From UBA2784 sp964494625 (GTDB lineage Bacteria > Pseudomonadota > Alphaproteobacteria > Micropepsales > Micropepsaceae): a stretch of DNA of 64,000 bases. The DNA is taken from the NCBI GenBank assembly GCA_964494625.1, contig CAZBRT010000001.1, positions 248,001-312,000 on the forward strand, in the 5' to 3' direction. This document shows positions 60,540-64,000 of this stretch, one piece after another. Below the pieces are notes generated by a model. The model was given only the letters and a program-made list of their open reading frames with translations, did no database searches and was not told where the DNA came from. The translations under genes and the position numbers were made by a program. Position 1 is the stretch's first letter, and each line of letters starts with the position of its first letter.

Positions 60540-60559
60540 AGAGGCGCTTTTCCCAGATT
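60530..60559 (+). promoter_or_regulatory. Putative RpoH (sigma-32) promoter of hsp20-DUF1150
   Basis: CTTGAA at 60530-60535 and CCCAGATT at 60552-60559 are 16 bases apart, close to the CTTGAA / CCCCAT-T consensus of heat-shock sigma factors. The implied leader is about 115 bases. The assignment rests on motif and on the downstream small heat-shock gene. Confidence 0.55.
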
Positions 60560-60654
60560 AGAAAAGACCTGCCATTTGCCGGAAACCGGGACTGGTGGGC
60601 GCGTTGTGGCCTCAGTGCGGGCGGGTCTTGCCCGGCGCGGGGTCGTTTTTCAGC

Positions 60655-60674
60655 CACTGCCTGCTTCAGGGGTG
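60655..60674 (+). promoter_or_regulatory. Hairpin over the hsp20 ribosome-binding site (possible RNA thermometer)
   Basis: CAC-TG-CCTG-CTT-CAGG-G-GTG forms a bulged stem that pairs most of the AGGGG site at 60668-60672, seven bases before the ATG at 60680. Opposing the site is CUGCUU, reminiscent of the UYGCU anti-SD strand of ROSE elements found before alphaproteobacterial hsp20 genes. Confidence 0.5.
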
Positions 60675-60679
60675 TTCAA

Positions 60680-61141
60680 ATGTCACGCACGGGCGTCTTT
60701 TCAAACCCGCTTCTTCTGGGCTTCGACCAGATTGAGCGCACGCTTGATCGTCTCGCGCGCAACGGGCAGGACGGCTATCCGCCCTTCAATATCGAACAGA
60801 CCGGCGAGCATGACTACGCCATCACCCTGGCGGTTGCGGGCTTTGGGCCGGGCGATCTCGACGTGACGGTCGAGGACAACCACCTCCAGATCAAGGGGCG
60901 GCAGGGCGACGAGAAACAGCGCGCATTCCTTCATCGCGGCATTGCGGCGCGCCCGTTCCAGCGCAGTTTCGTGCTGGCCGACGGGATCGAGGTGACAGGC
61001 GCTGATGTGGCCAACGGATTGCTGACCATCTCCCTCAAGCGCAAAGTGCAGGCGCCGCTGGTGCGCCGGATCGAGATCACGGCCGAGGGTGGCGGCGAAG
61101 CCCCGGTCCCCAAAAGCGCCCAGAGAGGGTCCTTGTCATGA
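60680..61141 (+). CDS. Small heat-shock protein, Hsp20/alpha-crystallin family
   Basis: 153 residues from the ATG at 60680 (MSRTGVFSNPLLLGFD). The alpha-crystallin domain runs about 35-130, with YPPFNIEQTGEHDYAIT, LAVAGFGPGDLDVTVED and GLLTISLKRK. The N-terminal region SNPLLLGFDQIERTLDRL is typical of IbpA-type proteins. It holds unfolding proteins during heat stress. It overlaps the DUF1150 gene by ATGA. Upstream signals suggest both sigma-32 and RNA-structure control. Confidence 0.93.
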   Translation: MSRTGVFSNPLLLGFDQIERTLDRLARNGQDGYPPFNIEQTGEHDYAITLAVAGFGPGDLDVTVEDNHLQIKGRQGDEKQRAFLHRGIAARPFQRSFVLADGIEVTGADVANGLLTISLKRKVQAPLVRRIEITAEGGGEAPVPKSAQRGSLS

Positions 61142-61401
61142 GCATAGGCGATCAGGTGATTTCCATGAGCAAGGAGGCGCTTGCCGAACTGGGCGCGCCG
61201 CATCTTGCCTATGTCCGCGAAGTCGATGCGGCCACGCTCCGGGCCGAGGGCATCCTGCCGCAAGGCATGAAAGCCAGGCGCGGCACACGGTTCTTTGCCG
61301 TGCATCTTGCCAACGGCCAATGTGCTGCCGTGCATGACGACCGCGACGGGGCTTTCAGGGCCGCCCGCGCGCACGGGCTCCTGCCGGTCGCGGTGCATTG
61401 A
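61138..61401 (+). CDS. DUF1150 family protein
   Basis: 87 residues, overlapping the hsp20 stop by 4 bases. Family features are LGAPHLAYVREV near 18, AEGILPQGMKARRGTRFFAVHLANG near 36-60 (landmarks GILP and FFAVHLANG) and a closing AAARAHGLLPVAVH-like segment (RAHGLLPVAVH). The family is alphaproteobacterial and often encoded next to Hsp20; its function is unknown, but co-translation suggests a role in the heat-shock response. Confidence 0.88.
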   Translation: MSIGDQVISMSKEALAELGAPHLAYVREVDAATLRAEGILPQGMKARRGTRFFAVHLANGQCAAVHDDRDGAFRAARAHGLLPVAVH

Positions 61402-61472
61402 AGCGGCGTTGACCTGGTCTTGACAAGCGGGGGGCACCCTCCCCACAAAGCGGCGCCTTGCGGAGATCATCG

Positions 61473-62171
61473 ATGCGCCCAGAAACCGCCCGTGACCGCC
61501 TGATTGTCGCGCTGGATGTGCCTGAAATCGCACGCGCCAATGCACTGATCGAAACTCTGGGCGATGCGGTCAGCTTCTACAAAATCGGCTATCAGCTGAT
61601 CTACCGGCCCGGCGGGCTTGAGCTTGCCGCGCGCATCGTGGACGCCGGCAAGCGCCTCTTTGTCGATGCGAAGCTTCTCGATATTGCGGAAACCGTCTCA
61701 AACGGGGTTGCTTCGATTGCGGCCATGGGTGCCCATTTCGTCACGGTTCACGCACAGCATCGCCAGACACTCCGCGCTGCGGCGAAGGCCGCGGAAGGGA
61801 CCGACCTTGCGGTTCTGGGCGTGACTGTCCTGACCTCGCTCGATGCGAGCGACCTTGCCGAGTTCGGCTGGGGCGGCTCGACCGCCGAACTCGTGCGCGA
61901 CCGCGTGAAGATCGCCATCGAGAGCGGCATTGATGGCGTGGTGGCGGCCGGTTCCGAGGCACCGATCATCCGCGCCTATGCGGGCAACCAGTTATGCATC
62001 GTGACGCCCGGCGTGCGGCGCGCCGATGATGCCGCGGGCGACCAGAAGCGCGTGGTGACACCACGGCAGGCCGTTTCCGGCGGCGCGGATTACATTGTGG
62101 TTGGCCGCCCCATCGTGGCGGCACGCGATCCACTTGCAGCTGCCGAGGCGATTGTCGCCGAGATGGCGTGA
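61473..62171 (+). CDS. pyrF: Orotidine-5'-phosphate decarboxylase
   Basis: 232 residues from the ATG at 61473, with GGAG 8 bases upstream; a TTG at 61458 would add five residues. The catalytic D-x-K-x-x-D is DAKLLD near 59-64, with RLIVALDVPE near 8, VTVHAQHRQTL near 88, VTPGVRR near 178 and DYIVVGRPIVAA near 203. It forms UMP in pyrimidine synthesis. Located 71 bases after the DUF1150 gene on the same strand. Confidence 0.96.
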   Translation: MRPETARDRLIVALDVPEIARANALIETLGDAVSFYKIGYQLIYRPGGLELAARIVDAGKRLFVDAKLLDIAETVSNGVASIAAMGAHFVTVHAQHRQTLRAAAKAAEGTDLAVLGVTVLTSLDASDLAEFGWGGSTAELVRDRVKIAIESGIDGVVAAGSEAPIIRAYAGNQLCIVTPGVRRADDAAGDQKRVVTPRQAVSGGADYIVVGRPIVAARDPLAAAEAIVAEMA

Positions 62172-62205
62172 CCGCGGGGCGAGGGTAAGGGGAGAAAGCG
62201 CCGCC

Positions 62206-62655
62206 TCACCCGCCCGGGGTTGAGAGGATGCGGGCTGCAGCGCCCGCATCAATCTCCAGTTCACGGGCCAGGCGTGACAACAATCCCGCCTCGCCGCCCG
62301 TCAGCACGCCATCAGCAAAGGCGATACGCACGAGATCGGCAAAGATTTCGGCGCGCGCGCCACTGTCAAAGCCGTTGCGCACGGCCTCGATGAACAGGAA
62401 ATCGGAATAGACCTCTGACTCGCGCCGCTCGGCAATGGCGTGGAGCGTTGCGGCGTCTTCCGGCGAGAGAAAGAAGCGGTCGCCAAGTGCCGCGATCGCG
62501 GTACGGCGTTCGGCCACAAGCTCATTGCCCGCCATGCGCACCATCCCGGCATAGAGACAGGCTGCCGCCAGCATCTCGCGCTTCACATGCCGACCCTCAA
62601 GGGGGTTTTCGTCCTGCGCGCCGCCCGCAATGATGCTGATGATCCGCGTGAGCAT
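62206..62655 (-). CDS. TerB-like (tellurite-resistance TerB family) protein
   Basis: 149 residues, all-helical. The TerB signature is seen in LAAACLYAGMVRMAGNELVAERRTAI near 29 (landmark MVRMAGNEL) and FADLVRIAFADGVLTGGEAGLLSRLA near 104 (landmark IAFADGVL), acidic positions that may bind metal. Such small cytoplasmic TerB-domain proteins are widespread and their role is unclear; tellurite resistance should not be assumed. Confidence 0.8.
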   Translation of the reverse strand: MLTRIISIIAGGAQDENPLEGRHVKREMLAAACLYAGMVRMAGNELVAERRTAIAALGDRFFLSPEDAATLHAIAERRESEVYSDFLFIEAVRNGFDSGARAEIFADLVRIAFADGVLTGGEAGLLSRLARELEIDAGAAARILSTPGG

Positions 62656-62692
62656 GGTTGCTTCCCCCGGTTTCTTCCGCCTGCTTCACAGC

Positions 62693-62721
62693 AAAGGGGC
62701 CGGTCCTTGCGGCCGGCCCCC
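62693..62721 (-). terminator. Hairpin terminator after the RND transporter
   Basis: Minus strand: GGGGCCGG pairs with CCGGCCCC around 9 bases and is followed by TTTG, about 43 bases after the transporter stop. The T-run is short, so efficiency is uncertain. Confidence 0.55.
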
Positions 62722-62763
62722 TGTCAGTTGGGGATCATCTCCCCTTTGTTCAACCCGCTGCCC

Positions 62764-64000
62764 TCAATGCGAGGGGGCCACCAGACGCGGGCGCCTTTTG
62801 CGCGGGAAGACCTGCTCGACCACCACCGCCATGGCCGGCAGCAAGGTCACGGCATTGAACATGTTGATGACAAACATGAAGGTGAGGAGAAGGCCCATAT
62901 CGGCCTGGAACTTCAGGTCCGAGAAGGCCCAGGTGGACACGCCGATCGCCAGTGTGACCGCCGTGAAGATCACCGCGTTGCCGGTTTCCAGAACCGCTTC
63001 CTTGTAGGCTTCGGTTACGGTCATGCCGTGGGCGAGGTGATATTGCAGGCGGTTGTAGATGTAGAAGGCGTAGTCAACGCCGATACCAACCGCCAGCACC
63101 ATCACCGGCAGGGTGGAAACCTTGAGGCCGATCTCCAGCTCGTTCATGAACCAGTAGCCGAAGAAAGTCGCAAAGGTGAGCGGCACGGTGCAGCACACCG
63201 TCGCCCGCCAGTCGAAGAAGGTGAAGATCACGAGGATGATGATGACCACATAGACGATGATGGTCATCGGCAATTCCTGCTCCTCGATCTCCTGGTTGAC
63301 GGCTGCCGCAACGCCCGAGTTGCCCGAGGCCAGACGCACATAGATCGAATAGGGCACGTTGCCGATATCCACCTCGTCGGCAAGTGTGAGGTCCGCATTG
63401 CCCAGTGCCGCCTTTACATCGAGCGGCATGGGTTTGAATTCCTCGGCACCACTGACGCGTATTGTGCCGCCGAAAACCTCGCGGCGCAGCTTGATATCGG
63501 CGGGCACACCCGAGATCGTCACTTCGGTCGCATCGGCCCAGGCAACATCCGGCAGAAGGCGCTTGAGATCCAGACGCTCACTGGTGCGCCGCTTGGGATG
63601 GGTCACTTCAATGGGGCCTGAGAAGATCTGGCCATTGGCGCCCTTGACCGTCACGATCAGGGTTGCCTTCGGCGGCTCCTCCTCCGGCTGGAAGGGTCGC
63701 GTCGATTCGATATAGACCTTGCCGAGATCGGCAACCGGAACGGTTGCGCCGCCGGCCGCATCAAGACGCGTCGCAAAGCCGGTCACGTCAAACGTGTAAT
63801 CGGTCGCGAACACATTCTTGGTATCGGGGAATTGCGGCGTGAAGACGAGGTTGTCGAGCGCGGGCACAGGAAGTGTCCACACGCCATTGCGGTTGTCGTA
63901 GCCGGCCGAGAGCGCGGGCGTAAGGGTTTCGCGCGCGTTCCACGCCTCCACCGCCTCGACGACATGCTTGATCGTCTCGGCCTTGCCGTCGCGCAGGAAG
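62764..64000 (-). CDS. RND/MMPL-superfamily transporter, C-terminal half
   Basis: The frame is open to the right edge, giving at least 412 residues without the N-terminus (the first visible residues are FLRDGKAETIKHVVEAVEAW). A periplasmic domain is followed by at least five membrane helices near the C-terminus. Landmarks are MTIIVYVVIIILVIFTFFDW, LPVMVLAVGIGVDYAFYIYN (the family GxxxDY motif), VFTAV-type helix VIFTAVTLAIGVSTWAFSD and a basic tail FPRKRRPR. It resembles COG1033-type exporters of lipids or hydrophobic compounds. Substrate unknown. Confidence 0.9.
   Translation of the reverse strand, partial: FLRDGKAETIKHVVEAVEAWNARETLTPALSAGYDNRNGVWTLPVPALDNLVFTPQFPDTKNVFATDYTFDVTGFATRLDAAGGATVPVADLGKVYIESTRPFQPEEEPPKATLIVTVKGANGQIFSGPIEVTHPKRRTSERLDLKRLLPDVAWADATEVTISGVPADIKLRREVFGGTIRVSGAEEFKPMPLDVKAALGNADLTLADEVDIGNVPYSIYVRLASGNSGVAAAVNQEIEEQELPMTIIVYVVIIILVIFTFFDWRATVCCTVPLTFATFFGYWFMNELEIGLKVSTLPVMVLAVGIGVDYAFYIYNRLQYHLAHGMTVTEAYKEAVLETGNAVIFTAVTLAIGVSTWAFSDLKFQADMGLLLTFMFVINMFNAVTLLPAMAVVVEQVFPRKRRPRLVAPSH

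Noticed and set aside
62206..62655. Tellurite-resistance determinant
   Set aside because: Only an isolated TerB-like domain is present; no terA, terC, terD or terE genes are nearby, so resistance is not claimed.

Overview
This 64 kb window comes from a high-GC alphaproteobacterial chromosome. The evidence is family content and gene order: ChvG/ChvI beside a divergent pckA, hprK with mannose-type EIIA and HPr, addAB rather than recBCD, trxA-addA-addB-murU-amgK-tsaE, trpF-trpB-trpA-accD-folC, aroA-cmk-rpsA-ihfB-lapA, a FYDLN-acid (TIGR02300) protein, a DUF1150 protein behind Hsp20, and a zf-CHCC protein in front of polA. I cannot assign an order or genus from sequence alone.

Region 1 (1-15 kb) is accessory and partly scrambled. 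It starts with an outer-membrane beta-barrel gene cut by the window edge, then a small membrane protein, a secreted type-B carboxylesterase and a membrane LytTR regulator. Between 3.9 and 6.1 kb is a mosaic: the LytTR 3' end plus the start of a zinc-type dehydrogenase gene occurs twice. The first dehydrogenase copy is truncated and fused to a 241-bp copy of the membrane-protein gene. A 100-bp GrpB gene fragment and a frameshifted LytTR remnant precede the intact dehydrogenase. Next come a saccharopine-dehydrogenase-like/DUF4166 protein and a GrpB-family protein. Two TetR-controlled cassettes then face each other. One is tetR - FAD oxidoreductase - DAPG-hydrolase-like (PhlG family), apparently driven from a leaderless promoter with two operators. 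The other is SDR - Old Yellow Enzyme, divergent from a second tetR over a perfect ATACCA-N2-TGGTAT palindrome.

Region 2 (15-22 kb) has a REP-like palindrome, tRNA-Arg(CCG), a zf-CHCC protein and polA. After polA is an island bounded by an imperfect 22-bp direct repeat of the polA 3' end, carrying an HNH-type protein. A HigB/HigA-like toxin-antitoxin pair and a TraB/GumN protein with duplicated terminators follow.

Region 3 (22-34 kb) is regulatory and central metabolism: HPr, EIIA, HPr kinase, ChvG and ChvI on the minus strand, then pckA, an uncharacterised 564-aa protein, ahcY with an upstream ATAAAGA palindrome, and a PAS histidine-kinase-like protein lacking the phospho-acceptor histidine.

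Region 4 (34-57 kb) is conserved housekeeping: thioredoxin, AddA/AddB repair, MurU/AmgK cell-wall sugar recycling, TsaE, a ferredoxin reductase/ferredoxin pair, a peptidoglycan-binding protein, FolC, AccD, TrpA/B/F, LapA, IHF-beta, ribosomal protein S1, Cmk and AroA. Many neighbours overlap by 4 bp, implying translational coupling.

Region 5 (57-64 kb) holds tRNA-Ala(GGC), a PabB-PabC fusion overlapping a membrane class III nucleotide cyclase, an Hsp20-DUF1150 operon with a heat-shock-type promoter and a hairpin over its ribosome-binding site, pyrF, a TerB-like protein, and an RND/MMPL transporter running off the right edge. No rRNA, CRISPR array, complete insertion sequence or prophage was seen.
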